The notes under the pieces: model-generated | What the model was told of the DNA's origin: nothing | Database searches by the model: none | What the model saw: the letters and a program-made list of their open reading frames with translations, nothing else | Shown: piece by piece, positions 52,515 through 62,249 of the stretch | Layout of the letters: each line of letters begins with the position of its first letter | Position numbering within the stretch: position 1 is the first letter of the stretch | NCBI GenBank assembly: GCA_022649665.1 | Contig: JALCOL010000006.1 | Coordinates: 1 to 64,000, forward strand | Direction of reading: 5' to 3' | From: Enterococcaceae bacterium | GTDB lineage: Bacteria; Bacillota; Bacilli; Lactobacillales; Enterococcaceae | DNA length: 64,000 nt | Made by a program: the position numbers and the translations under genes

Positions 52515-53774
52515 ATGGAAATCTATAGTGAAAAAATGCTGGCTGCTTTGGACCAGCAAGATCTCGAAGAGGCAAACCGCAATTTGAAAAAAGCGATCCA
52601 GAACGATCCGCCGGAATATTTGGCGAATTTGGGGGAAGAACTTTTTCATCTCGGTTTTTTGGAAGAAGCGCAGACGGTTTTTGAGCATTTGGAAAAAGTG
52701 GTTCCGGATGAGGATGGCTGGCAGATCGATCTGGCAGAGATCGCGATCGAAAACGGCGATGCGGATCAAGCGATCGCCCATTTGGACCGGATTTCAAAAG
52801 ACTCGGATAATTATCCGACGGCTCTTTTAACGGCTGCCGACTTGTATCAGACATTGGGGATGCCAGAAGTAAGCGAGCAAAAACTGAAAGAAGCTGCGGA
52901 ACTTTTGCCGCAAGAAGCGGTGATCACTTTTTCGTTGGGCGAGCTTTTTTATTCGCAGGGCAAATACTTATCGGCGATCGTTTACTATGAGCAGCTTTTG
53001 GCGGCGGGCGTCAATGAAATGGCAGGGGTCTCGGTCGAAGAGCGTCTAGGTTTTTCATTGAGCAGTCTGGGCGATTCTGAAGAAGCACTGCCGCATTTGG
53101 AACGGGCGTTAGCGGAAAAAGAAACAGAAGATCGTTTGTTTTACCTGGCATTTACGAATGAACAGCTTCATGAACATGAGCGGGCGATCAACGAATATGA
53201 GAAATTGCGCGCTCTGAATCCCCGCTATACATCGCTTTATCCGCATTTGGGAAAGCTTCTGCAAGAAGAAGACCGCTTGGAGGAGGCGCAGACGGTGCTT
53301 TTGGAAGGGATCCGCGAAGATCCTTATCAAGCAGAGCTTTTCCGGCTGGCTGCCGACAACAGCTATCGGCTGCACGATGCGAAAAAGAGCGAGGAGCTGC
53401 TGCGGCAGGGACTGGCACTTGGCGAAAAGAATGATGAGCTGAATCTGGCGCTTGGGAATCTGCTGCTTGAACAAGAGCGTTTTGATGAGGCGATCACGAC
53501 GCTTTTAGCGGTCGAAGGCGAAGATCCCTACGCAAAGTGGGAACTTGCTCAAGCCTATCAGGCGCAGGAAGATTATGAAAATGCCGGCAGTTATTATGCA
53601 CAAGCGGCCAAAGAGCTCGTCAATGAACCAGACTTTTTAAAAGATTACGGCTTGTTTCTGCGCGACGAAGGAGCTGTCAAGCAGGCACAAGAATTATTCA
53701 AGAAATATTTGCCACTCGTTCCGGGCGACTTGGAGATCGAAAGTCTGCTCGATGATTCAGACCGGGAGGGATAA
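52515..53774 (+). CDS. Tetratricopeptide-repeat protein, YpiA-like
   Basis: 419 residues from the ATG that follows GGAGAATAG (an upstream in-frame TTG at 52470 is less likely). It is built wholly of TPR helices, about ten repeats with the W/L-G-Y-A-F-A-P pattern (for example LFYSQGKYLSAIVYYEQLL). Such proteins act as scaffolds. Order and length match ypiA of Bacillus, which is next to ypiB as here. Confidence 0.88.
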   Translation: MEIYSEKMLAALDQQDLEEANRNLKKAIQNDPPEYLANLGEELFHLGFLEEAQTVFEHLEKVVPDEDGWQIDLAEIAIENGDADQAIAHLDRISKDSDNYPTALLTAADLYQTLGMPEVSEQKLKEAAELLPQEAVITFSLGELFYSQGKYLSAIVYYEQLLAAGVNEMAGVSVEERLGFSLSSLGDSEEALPHLERALAEKETEDRLFYLAFTNEQLHEHERAINEYEKLRALNPRYTSLYPHLGKLLQEEDRLEEAQTVLLEGIREDPYQAELFRLAADNSYRLHDAKKSEELLRQGLALGEKNDELNLALGNLLLEQERFDEAITTLLAVEGEDPYAKWELAQAYQAQEDYENAGSYYAQAAKELVNEPDFLKDYGLFLRDEGAVKQAQELFKKYLPLVPGDLEIESLLDDSDREG

Positions 53775-53777
53775 TAA

Positions 53778-54317
53778 ATGGCAGAAGTCGGCAATCCTGA
53801 AAAAAAGGCGTTTTTGCACTGGCTGGTGACACAAGTGGCCTTTCAAAAGCGGGAAATCTATTGGATCTTGAATTATTTAAAGGGACATGACAGTATTTTA
53901 GCGAATGTCCATTTCGTCGAAGGCGCAGAAAAAACACCGCGCGGCTTGAAGATTTATCCGCACGATGGCCAGGAAACGATCGAACTGTCGATCCAAAATA
54001 AAAAATTTACCGATCCCGAACAGATTTTTCATGAGATCCGTTTCCACTGGAAAGAACCGCTCTTTGTCGAGATCGTGACCCCTAACGCTTGGAAAAATCG
54101 TTATTTTGTCCAAGCGGTCGAAGATAATCCATATGCGCCCTGGAACCAAAATGTTGATGAAACGCTGAAGTCAGCAGTATTTGCGGAACTCGATGAATTG
54201 ACGAAAGAAGCGGAGATCACGCAGCTCTATCAAGAAATCGATTCTGCGCTCGATGCCGGTGATCGGGAAAAATTTCAAGAACTGAGCCGCAAATTGGAAG
54301 AAAATCAAAAAGCCTAA
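53778..54317 (+). CDS. ypiB: YpiB/UPF0302-family protein
   Basis: 179 residues. The conserved N-terminal half (KKAFLHWLVTQVAFQKREIY near 11-30, then WILNYL) and a C-terminal helical IDEALD-like part (QEIDSALDAGDREKFQELS) match the UPF0302 family. In Bacillus YpiB affects LpxC-like or membrane processes in an unclear way, so no function is assigned. It is three bases after the TPR gene and overlaps the convergent yitT-like gene by four bases. Confidence 0.85.
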   Translation: MAEVGNPEKKAFLHWLVTQVAFQKREIYWILNYLKGHDSILANVHFVEGAEKTPRGLKIYPHDGQETIELSIQNKKFTDPEQIFHEIRFHWKEPLFVEIVTPNAWKNRYFVQAVEDNPYAPWNQNVDETLKSAVFAELDELTKEAEITQLYQEIDSALDAGDREKFQELSRKLEENQKA

Positions 54318-55204
54318 AACTTCTTGACCCAGGGCACATGTTTGCGCGGCGGCTTCTTAAAGGTGAAGCCTTCGCCGATCACATCATGGACATTGATCAC
54401 CGAAAGAAAGGCTGTTTCATCGATATCTTCGACGATCCTGCGCACTTCTTGGAGTTCTTTGGGGCTGACGACGATATAGATGATTTTTTGTTCTGCTTGC
54501 GAATAGCCGCCCTGTCCGTTGAGATAGCTGATCCCGCGCTCAAGCGAGCTCATCAAATGATTTCCGATCTCTTCAGAAAAGCGGGAGACGATCAAGACCC
54601 CTTTCGCTTTGTAAGAACCGTCTTGGACGAAGTCGACGATGTTCGAAAATACGAAGGAAACGATCAACGTATACATCATGTGCTGAAGATCGATATAGGT
54701 CAGCGAGGCAACCAAAACAACCACATCCAGCGCCAAGAGCGAACGTCCCATGCTGACTCCGCTCTTTTTTTCGAGGATCCGCGCGATGATATCCGCGCCG
54801 CCGGTCGTTCCGCCAGCCCGATAGACGATCCCGCTGCCGAGCCCGCCGAAAAAGCCGGCTAAAAGGGCGGCGATCAAAAGATCGTGCTCGACGCTGATAT
54901 TCAGCGGAACGCGCTGCCAGACCCACAGAGCAGCGGACAAAGTCACGGTCCCCCAAATGGTATATACGAAAGCCTTTTTTCCCAAGATCCGGCTGCCGAA
55001 AAGGATCAGCGGAATGTTGATCAGAAAGGTCGTGTAAGCCGGGTTAATCCCGAAAAGGTTCAGAAAGATCAGCGAGATCCCGGTGACGCCGCCTTCCGCG
55101 AGACGATTGGCCATATTGAAGGCGACCAAGCCGAACGCATACATATTCGTGCCGAAAAGGATCAAAAAAAGATTGATCCCGAATTGAAGCCATTTTTTAT
55201 TCAT
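54314..55204 (-). CDS. YitT-family membrane protein
   Basis: 296 residues. Five or six membrane helices (about 5-190) with a conserved GSGIVYRAGGTTGGADIIA stretch near 124-142, followed by a soluble DUF2179 domain (about 200-285). The family is widespread in Firmicutes with several copies per genome; transport is suspected but not shown. A ribosome site (AGGGGGATAACG) precedes the ATG. Confidence 0.92.
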   Translation of the reverse strand: MNKKWLQFGINLFLILFGTNMYAFGLVAFNMANRLAEGGVTGISLIFLNLFGINPAYTTFLINIPLILFGSRILGKKAFVYTIWGTVTLSAALWVWQRVPLNISVEHDLLIAALLAGFFGGLGSGIVYRAGGTTGGADIIARILEKKSGVSMGRSLLALDVVVLVASLTYIDLQHMMYTLIVSFVFSNIVDFVQDGSYKAKGVLIVSRFSEEIGNHLMSSLERGISYLNGQGGYSQAEQKIIYIVVSPKELQEVRRIVEDIDETAFLSVINVHDVIGEGFTFKKPPRKHVPWVKKF

Positions 55205-55335
55205 TACGTTATCCCCCTGTCATTTTCATAATAAGCTATATTCAAAGAAACGGCTAGTCCTGAAAAAACGCATTCGGCATGTCTTTTCTCAGCTGGCGAG
55301 TTTTGTTAAGATAGGTGGAGAAAGGTGGGATTTTG

Positions 55336-55674
55336 TTGGACGATTCATTGCAGCAAATGCAGCGTGCAGTCGATGAGTATATCGGCCAGTTCAAAACCGG
55401 TTATTTCTCGCCGCTGGCTCAAATGGCGCGCATGACCGAAGAAGTCGGGGAATTGGCGCGCGAGATCAATCATTATTACGGCGAAAAGCCGAAGAAAGCC
55501 GATGAAAAGGTCCGTTCCGTCGAAGAAGAGCTCGGCGATGTCTTTTTTGTAACGCTGATCATGGCGAACTCGCTTGGGATCGACCTGACCGAAGCTTTTC
55601 AGCAGAATATGAAAAAATTTTATGCACGCGATAAATATCGTTTTGCGCGGAAGGATGGAAAGACACATGATTGA
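55336..55674 (+). CDS. MazG-like nucleotide pyrophosphohydrolase (YpjD type)
   Basis: 112 residues from a TTG (a TTG three bases earlier is equally possible) behind AAAGGTGGGA. The MazG fold has the metal residues in [10 protein letters not shown] near 36-45 and EEELGDVFF near 63-71. It probably hydrolyses non-canonical dNTPs. In Bacillus ypjD is next to dapB, exactly as here with an eight-base overlap. Confidence 0.88.
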   Translation: MDDSLQQMQRAVDEYIGQFKTGYFSPLAQMARMTEEVGELAREINHYYGEKPKKADEKVRSVEEELGDVFFVTLIMANSLGIDLTEAFQQNMKKFYARDKYRFARKDGKTHD

Positions 55675-56455
55675 ATTACTGATTGCCGGTTTTGACGGCC
55701 GGATGGGAAGCGCTGCGATCGACATGGTACGCCATCACCCGAATTTTCACTTAGCGGGGGTATACAGCCCGTATTCAGATTATGCTTTTTTAAACGAAGA
55801 TCCGCAATATGCCGACTTGGAAGTACCGGTCTATCATGAACTTGCAGCAACCAAAAATGCCGGTGCGCAGGTTTGGATCGATTTTACGGTCCCTGCCGCA
55901 GCGAAGGAAAATACTCTTTTTGCTTTGACGAACGGGATCGTTCCGATCGTCGGTACGACCGGCTTTACGCCGGAAGACATTGAAGAAATCAAAGAAGTTT
56001 CGAAAGAAAAGCATGTCGGCGGGTTGATCGCGCCGAATTTTGCGATCGGCGCGATTTTGATGATGGAATTTGCCCAGAAAGCGGCAAAATATTTTCCGGA
56101 TGTTGAGATCATTGAACTGCATCATGACCGGAAGCTGGATGCGCCTTCAGGAACAGCAATCAAGACAGCCGAAATGATCCAAAAAGTCCGGGCTGCCAAA
56201 GTGCAGGGAGCTGCTGGCGAGAAAGAGACTCTTCCAGGGGCGCGCGGTGCAGATTTTGACGGGATGCGGATCCACAGTGTCCGTTTGCCGGGTCTTGTTG
56301 CCCATCAAGAGGTATTGTTCGGCAGTGCCGGCGAGGGACTCAAGATCCGCCATGATTCGTTTGACCGGGCCTCCTTTATGAAGGGCGTGGCGCTGGCGGC
56401 AGAAAAATTAGCTGGCAGCGAAACATTCTTTTACGGATTGGAAAACCTTTTATGA
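55667..56455 (+). CDS. dapB: 4-hydroxy-tetrahydrodipicolinate reductase
   Basis: 262 residues. It makes tetrahydrodipicolinate with NAD(P)H on the lysine/peptidoglycan route. The Rossmann start [15 protein letters not shown] lies near 4-18, the substrate loop [15 protein letters not shown] near 149-163, with catalytic His and Lys. I chose the ATG at 55667 behind the GGAAAGAC region; a longer frame into ypjD is a shadow. It overlaps cca by four bases. Confidence 0.95.
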   Translation: MIELLIAGFDGRMGSAAIDMVRHHPNFHLAGVYSPYSDYAFLNEDPQYADLEVPVYHELAATKNAGAQVWIDFTVPAAAKENTLFALTNGIVPIVGTTGFTPEDIEEIKEVSKEKHVGGLIAPNFAIGAILMMEFAQKAAKYFPDVEIIELHHDRKLDAPSGTAIKTAEMIQKVRAAKVQGAAGEKETLPGARGADFDGMRIHSVRLPGLVAHQEVLFGSAGEGLKIRHDSFDRASFMKGVALAAEKLAGSETFFYGLENLL

Positions 56456-57666
56456 AATTAACCAACCTGCCTGTTGAGTTCGCGGAAGCTCAGCCGGTTT
56501 TGAATGCCTTGCAAGCGGCGGGATTTGAAGCATATTTCGTCGGCGGATCAGTGCGCGATGTCCTGCTCGGCAAAAAAATCCATGATGTCGATATCGCGAC
56601 CAGTGCGCTGCCGGATGAGATGAAAGCGATCTTTCCGAAAACGATCGATGTCGGCATCCAGCACGGCACGATCCTGGTTTTGTTTCACGGCGGACAGTAT
56701 GAAGTGACGACTTTTCGAACAGAATCGACTTATCATGATTTCCGCCGGCCGGATCATGTGACTTTTGTACGCTCGCTGGAAGAGGACTTGAAGCGCCGTG
56801 ACTTCACGATCAATGCTTTTGCACTCGATCCTTCGGGAGATTTGATCGATCTGTTCGACGGTTTAGCCGATTTGGATCAAAAAATCATCCGGGCAGTCGG
56901 TGATCCGCAAGAGCGTTTTCATGAAGATGCGCTGCGGATGATGCGCGGATTGCGCTTTGCCAGCCAACTCGATTTTGCGATCGAAAAAGAAACACTGGCG
57001 GCGATCTATGATTATCACCATCTGCTGGGCAAGATCTCAATCGAACGGATCCAAGCAGAATTCACGCAGCTTTTGATGGCGCGCGACCGCCGAAACGGAC
57101 TTTTGCCGTTTGTGGAAACAGAGTGCTACTTATACTGTCCGGGATTGAAAGATTTTGGCGCGGAGCTGCTCGAGGCGGCCGACTTGCCCGAACTGCCATT
57201 TGAAAAAGCAAGCCACGCCTGGGCAGTTTTGATTGATCAAATGGGTCTTGCGGATAAAAAAATCGGCTCATTTATGAAAAGCTGGAAACTGTCGAATCAA
57301 TTGATCGCGGATGTCCGGGCGCTTTTGAAAGGTCTCGCTGTCCGGAAAAAGGGCAATTGGACTCCTGATAGTTTGTACGCACTCGGCCTGGGGTATGCTG
57401 AAGAGGTTGAAAACCTGCTGCCTTTTTATCATTTGAGCGCTGAGCATCCGAGCCTTGCCGCGCTTTATGATGCATTGCCTATCAAGTGCCGCGAGGAGCT
57501 CGCGGTCAACGGCAAAGATCTGTTAGAAAACATCGATGTGCCGCAAGGGCCGTGGATCGGCACCGCGCTCCAGCAGATTGAACAGCTGGTACTTCATCAG
57601 CGATTGCCGAATGATCGCGAGAAAATATTGCAATATCTGAAGGAGGAAAAGGAAATTGATTTTTGA
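56452..57666 (+). CDS. cca: CCA-adding tRNA nucleotidyltransferase
   Basis: 404 residues. It adds or repairs the CCA end of tRNAs. The class II polymerase-beta fold shows [11 protein letters not shown] near 32-42, the catalytic DVD in IHDVDIAT near 46-53, and the [10 protein letters not shown] template motif near 114-123. The dapB-cca overlap is common in Firmicutes. Confidence 0.95.
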   Translation: MKLTNLPVEFAEAQPVLNALQAAGFEAYFVGGSVRDVLLGKKIHDVDIATSALPDEMKAIFPKTIDVGIQHGTILVLFHGGQYEVTTFRTESTYHDFRRPDHVTFVRSLEEDLKRRDFTINAFALDPSGDLIDLFDGLADLDQKIIRAVGDPQERFHEDALRMMRGLRFASQLDFAIEKETLAAIYDYHHLLGKISIERIQAEFTQLLMARDRRNGLLPFVETECYLYCPGLKDFGAELLEAADLPELPFEKASHAWAVLIDQMGLADKKIGSFMKSWKLSNQLIADVRALLKGLAVRKKGNWTPDSLYALGLGYAEEVENLLPFYHLSAEHPSLAALYDALPIKCREELAVNGKDLLENIDVPQGPWIGTALQQIEQLVLHQRLPNDREKILQYLKEEKEIDF

Positions 57667-58021
57667 AAAAATTTTTACTGTCACTGAAGAATCAACGGCC
57701 CAAGCGATGAATTCCGGCGATCTGCCGGTTCTGGCAACGCCGGCACTTGTCGCAAAAGTGGAAGAAACAGCGAAAGACAGTATCCAGATCTCCGAAGAAG
57801 AAACGACGGTCGGCAGTTATTTTTCGATCGATCATTTGGCGCCGACCGTGATCGGCCGAAAAGTATATCTGCAAGTCGAACTGATGCATCAAGGAAAAAA
57901 AAGCTACAATTTTTCTTTTTCCGCGTTTGAAGGTGCTGATAAGAAAAAACTGATCGCAAAAGGCGATCACCGGCGCGTCCGCGTGCCGCGGCAAAAGTTT
58001 CTTGAAGAAGCCGGAAAATAG
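57656..58021 (+). CDS. Hotdog-fold thioesterase-like protein
   Basis: 121 residues from a TTG behind AAGGAGGAAAAGG, overlapping cca by 11 bases. It resembles fluoroacetyl-CoA-thioesterase-type hotdog proteins: MNSGDLPVLATPALVAKVEE near 18-37 (the active-site helix), SIDHLAPT near 58-65 and the long C-terminal sheet. The acyl substrate is unknown. The DHLAPT sequence supports the family but a true catalytic set is not confirmed. Confidence 0.8.
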   Translation: MIFEKIFTVTEESTAQAMNSGDLPVLATPALVAKVEETAKDSIQISEEETTVGSYFSIDHLAPTVIGRKVYLQVELMHQGKKSYNFSFSAFEGADKKKLIAKGDHRRVRVPRQKFLEEAGK

Positions 58022-58095
58022 CGACCAACGACGGTCGAGCGATTCAGCACTAGCGGATCAGCTTGACCGTTTTTTAGCGAGAAGGGGAATCATGC

Positions 58096-59976
58096 ATGAA
58101 AGAGCTGGCAGTAAATGAAATCAGCAAAAGTTATGGTGAAAAAAAGCTTTTTCATCATTTATCGTTTTTGATCCATGAAAAAGACCGGATCGGACTGATC
58201 GGGATGAACGGATCCGGAAAAAGTACACTGATGAAGATCTTGGCGGGAAAAGACGTCCCAGAAGGCGGAACGATCGAAAAAAGCAGCGACTATACGATCA
58301 GTTACTTAGCGCAGGATAATTTTTTAGATGTAGAGATGCCGGTCCTTGAAGCGGTATTTACCGGGGACGCGCCGATCCTGGCTGCTTTGCGGCGGTATGA
58401 ACAGGCATTGATCGCGATCGAGCGTGACGGCGAAGATCCGCAAGTCCAGCGGCAATTCCAGCAAGCAGAAGAAGAGATGAACCGTTTGAACGCTTGGGAG
58501 GCTGATACGGAAGCAAAAAGTATTTTGCAGAAACTAGCGGTACCGTTTCTGGCGACACCGCTGAAAGACCTTTCCGGCGGTCAGTTGAAACGAGTCAATT
58601 TAGCACGTGTCCTGATCAGCGCAAGCGATCTCCTCCTCTTAGATGAACCGACAAACCATTTGGATTACAGCGCGATCACTTGGCTGGAAGATTATTTGAA
58701 ACGCTATCCAGGCGCCGTGATGGTCATTACTCATGACCGCTACTTTTTGGACCGCGTCACGACGCGGATCTTTGAATTGTCGCGCGGCAGTTTTTTTGAA
58801 ACTGACGGGAATTATCAAGAATATTTGAGCAAAAAAGCGGCCTTGGATGAAAATGAAGCGCGCCAGATCCAAAAAAAGAAAAGTCTGTATAAACAGGAGC
58901 TCAGCTGGATGCGAGCCGGGGTCCAAGCGCGCGGTACGAAGCAGCAGGCCCGGATCGATCGTTTTCACTCGCTTAAACAGTATTTGGAGACGGCGAACGG
59001 TCCTGCCGGAGAAATGGAGTTCGGTTTCGCTTCACAGCGTCTTGGAAAAAAGGTGCTCCAGTTGAAAAAAGCTTCACTTGAACTTGGCGGGAAGATATTG
59101 TTCCAACACTTAGATCTTTTGATCCAGCGCGATGAACGCTTAGGCGTCACTGGGCGAAACGGCGCCGGCAAGTCATCGCTTTTGAATGTATTAGCAGGAC
59201 TGATCCCGCTCACTGCAGGCATCTACGAAATCGGCGAAACTGTGCGGATCGCCTATTACACTCAGCAAAATGAAGCCATGGATCCGGAGATGCGCCTGAT
59301 CGAATATTTGCAGGAAGCTGCGGCGATGGTCAAAAGTGCTGGCGGCGAAATAATCAGTGCGACCGATATGCTCGAACGCTTTCTGTTTCCACGGGCGATG
59401 CACGGCGTCAAGATCGGCCGGCTTTCGGGCGGTGAACAGCGGCGTCTTTATCTTCTGCGGCTTTTGATCCAGCAGCCGAATGTCCTGCTGCTGGATGAGC
59501 CGACGAATGATCTGGATATCGATACTTTGACCATCTTGGAAGATTATTTGGCCACTTTTCCAGGCGCGGTCATCGCAGTTTCGCATGACCGCTATTTTTT
59601 GGATAAAACAGTCAATAAACTGCTGGTTTTTTTGGGCGACGGAAAAACGCAGCTGATCCACGGGACCATGAGCGAATACTTGCTGCAGGAAAAAGAACGT
59701 GAGAAAGAGCTTCCGGCGGCGAAAAAGAAAACTGCCGCCGAACCGAGAAAAGCTTCGGACAAGCGGCGGATGAATTATCAAGAGAAAAAAGAATGGGCGA
59801 CGATCGAAGAAGAGATCGATATTTTGGAAGAAAAAGCAGCTGATATTCAGGCAGCCATGAATGAAACCGGCGCAGACTTCGGCAAGCTGGCTGAGCTGCA
59901 AAAGGATCTCGAAGAAACGAATCACACGTTGGAAGAAAAGATGGCCCGCTGGGAATATTTGAGCGAGCTGGCCTGA
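58096..59976 (+). CDS. ABC-F family ATPase (Uup-like)
   Basis: 626 residues with two ATP-binding halves and no membrane part. Walker A boxes GMNGSGKST (near 37-45) and GRNGAGKSS (near 357-365), signatures LSGGQ and LSGGEQ, and Walker B LLLDEPTNHLD and LLLDEPTNDLD are all intact. The interdomain linker carries the usual basic helix pair and the C-terminus a coiled coil (about 560-626), as in Uup. ABC-F proteins act on the ribosome or on DNA junctions; resistance-type members differ in the linker. Confidence 0.9.
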   Translation: MKELAVNEISKSYGEKKLFHHLSFLIHEKDRIGLIGMNGSGKSTLMKILAGKDVPEGGTIEKSSDYTISYLAQDNFLDVEMPVLEAVFTGDAPILAALRRYEQALIAIERDGEDPQVQRQFQQAEEEMNRLNAWEADTEAKSILQKLAVPFLATPLKDLSGGQLKRVNLARVLISASDLLLLDEPTNHLDYSAITWLEDYLKRYPGAVMVITHDRYFLDRVTTRIFELSRGSFFETDGNYQEYLSKKAALDENEARQIQKKKSLYKQELSWMRAGVQARGTKQQARIDRFHSLKQYLETANGPAGEMEFGFASQRLGKKVLQLKKASLELGGKILFQHLDLLIQRDERLGVTGRNGAGKSSLLNVLAGLIPLTAGIYEIGETVRIAYYTQQNEAMDPEMRLIEYLQEAAAMVKSAGGEIISATDMLERFLFPRAMHGVKIGRLSGGEQRRLYLLRLLIQQPNVLLLDEPTNDLDIDTLTILEDYLATFPGAVIAVSHDRYFLDKTVNKLLVFLGDGKTQLIHGTMSEYLLQEKEREKELPAAKKKTAAEPRKASDKRRMNYQEKKEWATIEEEIDILEEKAADIQAAMNETGADFGKLAELQKDLEETNHTLEEKMARWEYLSELA

Positions 59977-59988
59977 AGGAGGAAAAGC

Positions 59989-60480
59989 ATGTTTAGTGCG
60001 ATTTGGGCAGAAGATGAAAATGGACTGATCGGCGCCGGCGGGAAACTTCCTTGGCATTTGCCGGCTGATCTGAATTATTTTAAAGAAAAAACAGTAGGCC
60101 ACCGCCTTGTAATGGGTAAGGCAACTTTTCTAGGAATGGGCGCGCGCCCGCTGCCGCAGCGAACGACGCTTCTTTTGACGCGGGACCAGGATTTTTCGCT
60201 GCCCAAAGGCGTTGAACGGATCATCTCTTCGGCTGAATTTATCGACAAAAATCAGAACACGGCCGAAGAGATCTTCATCGCCGGGGGAGCGGGAACTTAT
60301 CAGCTGTTTCTGCCGTATACCAAAAAGCTCTACCGCACCAAGATCCGGCACGCTTATGCTGGGGACACGCATTTCCCGGCGGTCGACTGGGCAGCATGGC
60401 ACCTTTGCAGCAGCGTTCCGGGGCCAAAAGATGCTGAACAGCCGGATTACTTTTTTGAAATATGGGGAAGAAATGAGTAA
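59989..60480 (+). CDS. dfrA: Dihydrofolate reductase
   Basis: 163 residues. It reduces dihydrofolate with NADPH. It shows the start IWAEDENGLIGAGGKLPWHLPADL (given by position 4-27; the catalytic acidic residue is in PADLNYFK), the GKATFLGMG loop and the FIAGGAGTYQLFLPY motif. The gene is often next to thyA, which is not seen here. GAAGGAGGAAAA precedes the ATG. Confidence 0.94.
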   Translation: MFSAIWAEDENGLIGAGGKLPWHLPADLNYFKEKTVGHRLVMGKATFLGMGARPLPQRTTLLLTRDQDFSLPKGVERIISSAEFIDKNQNTAEEIFIAGGAGTYQLFLPYTKKLYRTKIRHAYAGDTHFPAVDWAAWHLCSSVPGPKDAEQPDYFFEIWGRNE

Positions 60481-60483
60481 ATA

Positions 60484-60537
60484 AAAACGGAAACGAAGTC
60501 GGCGTTTTTTGCCGCAGTCGTTTCCGTTCCCTTTTGA
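60484..60537. terminator. Bidirectional terminator between dfrA and the hemolysin III gene
   Basis: A long stem (ACGGAAACGA with TCGTTTCCGT, inner GGC / GCC pairs) around a T6 loop lies between convergent genes, with A- and T-rich flanks. Confidence 0.75.
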
Positions 60538-60544
60538 TTTGAGA

Positions 60545-61213
60545 TCAGCTGTACAGATAAATCGAAAACCACATCATGATCGCGGCAGCCAAGACGAACA
60601 GATGCCAAACGACATGCATCAACGGAAAGTTCTTTTTACTGAGGCCATAGATCGCGGCACCGAGCGAATACGTCAGGCCGCCGGCAACCAACAGCCAGAA
60701 CCCGACCGGACCGAGACCGGTGTAAAGCGGGCGGAAAGCGAAAAGACAGCACCAGCCCATAATGATATAAATGACTGTCGAGATCTTCGGATTAAAATGT
60801 TTTTTGAGTGTCAAACTTTTGTAGACGATCCCCGCGATCGCCGCCGCCCAGATCACGCCGAAAAGCGTCCAGCCCAGCCAGCCGCGGACCACTAGGAGGC
60901 AGTAGGGAGTATAAGACCCCGCGATCAACAGAAAGATCGAAGCGTGGTCAAAAACTTGGAAAACGTGAAAAGCTTTGGTGAATACCAGACTGTGAAAAAG
61001 TGTTGAAAATAAAAATAAAAAAATCAGCGAACTACCATAGACCGCATAACTGACGACAGCAAGCGCTGAGCCTTCACGGGCGCCTTTGATCAGCAGCAGG
61101 ATCAGTCCGGCGACACTCAAACCAAAGCCGATCCCATGCGTGATCGCATTGAATACTTCAGTCGTGATCAAATAACGTTTCTTATGGATTTTTTGCGGCA
61201 TTGAATGTTGCAT
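60545..61213 (-). CDS. Hemolysin III-family (PAQR) membrane protein
   Basis: 222 residues with seven membrane helices. The PAQR zinc-site residues appear in NAITHGIGFGLS near 23-34, DHASIFLLIAGSYTPY near 89-104 and HVVWHLFV near 199-206. In bacteria such proteins may act as membrane-fluidity or lipid hydrolase-like factors; the hemolysin name is historical. It is a single gene behind GAGGAGGAATT. Confidence 0.92.
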   Translation of the reverse strand: MQHSMPQKIHKKRYLITTEVFNAITHGIGFGLSVAGLILLLIKGAREGSALAVVSYAVYGSSLIFLFLFSTLFHSLVFTKAFHVFQVFDHASIFLLIAGSYTPYCLLVVRGWLGWTLFGVIWAAAIAGIVYKSLTLKKHFNPKISTVIYIIMGWCCLFAFRPLYTGLGPVGFWLLVAGGLTYSLGAAIYGLSKKNFPLMHVVWHLFVLAAAIMMWFSIYLYS

Positions 61214-61343
61214 GAAAATTCCTCCTCGCGATAAAAAAAAACGAAATCAATGAAATTTCTCTTTCATTCTGTTATAATATTTTTTAGTTATCAAAGCTAT
61301 TTTAGCATGTTTGATAATAGTTTCCAAAGAAAGAGTGGGTCGG

Positions 61344-62195
61344 ATGACAAAAATCAAAATCGTAACAGACTCTTCTTGTATTTTAACACAGGAAGATATC
61401 GAAAAATATAACATACATGTGGTGCCGCTGTCGGTCATGATCGATGGCACGATCTATACGCCGCCAAAAAATCTGACTTATGAAAAATTTATGGAATTGA
61501 TGGCAGCCTCCAAGAGTCTGCCGAAAACCTCACAGCCGCCGTTAGGGGCTTTTTTGGAACTTTATGAAGAATTGACGAAAGACGGCAGTCAAGTACTTTC
61601 GATCCATTTGACAGAATCGCTCAGCGGAACTGTTGAAACGGCTAAACAAGCGGCAAAGATGGTCCAAGGTGCGATCACTGTCGTCGACTCGGCTTTTGTC
61701 GATCAAGGCACGACTTTCCAAGTGCTGAAAGCGGCTGAATTAGCCGAAAAAGGCAGCGACTTGTCGACGATTTTGGCAGAGATCAAAAAAGTACGCGACC
61801 ACACCGTGCTGTATCTTGGCTTGTCTTCGCTTGAAAATTTAGTCAAAGGCGGCCGGATCAACCGCGCCGTGGGATTGATCTCGAGCTTTTTCAATGTCAA
61901 GGTCGTGATGCAAATGGAACATGGAGATCTGTTCCCTAAAGCAAAAGGACGCGGCGACAAAACATTCGCGAAATGGTTCGAACAGCTGAAAACAAGTTTG
62001 CAAAAACAAGCTAGCGATGTCGCGCGGATCGGTATTTCCTATGCCGGCGACAGCGGCAAGGAAATCGTTAAAAAATTCAAGATCGAGCTCCAGCAGATCC
62101 TGCCTGACCTTGAGATCCCGGTCGTGCATACGACACCGATCGTATCGACCCACACTGGTCCGGGGGCGTTCGCGGTCATCTTCTATACCAAATAA
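61344..62195 (+). CDS. DegV-family fatty-acid-binding protein
   Basis: 283 residues from the ATG at 61344; an earlier TTG at 61311 has no ribosome site. The start KIVTDSSCILTQEDIEKYNI and the fatty-acid loop THTGPGAFAVIFY at the end define DegV/FakB. These proteins deliver exogenous fatty acids to FakA kinase for phospholipid synthesis. The middle LSSLENLVKGGRINRAVGLI region is typical. Confidence 0.93.
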   Translation: MTKIKIVTDSSCILTQEDIEKYNIHVVPLSVMIDGTIYTPPKNLTYEKFMELMAASKSLPKTSQPPLGAFLELYEELTKDGSQVLSIHLTESLSGTVETAKQAAKMVQGAITVVDSAFVDQGTTFQVLKAAELAEKGSDLSTILAEIKKVRDHTVLYLGLSSLENLVKGGRINRAVGLISSFFNVKVVMQMEHGDLFPKAKGRGDKTFAKWFEQLKTSLQKQASDVARIGISYAGDSGKEIVKKFKIELQQILPDLEIPVVHTTPIVSTHTGPGAFAVIFYTK

Positions 62196-62203
62196 ATGTT
62201 TTG

Positions 62204-62236
62204 AAAGACCGCCGTCTCCTTCGTGCGGTCTTTTTT
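62204..62236 (+). terminator. Terminator of the DegV gene
   Basis: The stem AAAGACCGC / GCGGTCTTT and six T; it ends 13 bases before the next start. Confidence 0.8.
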
Positions 62237-62249
62237 CGAGGTGAAACTG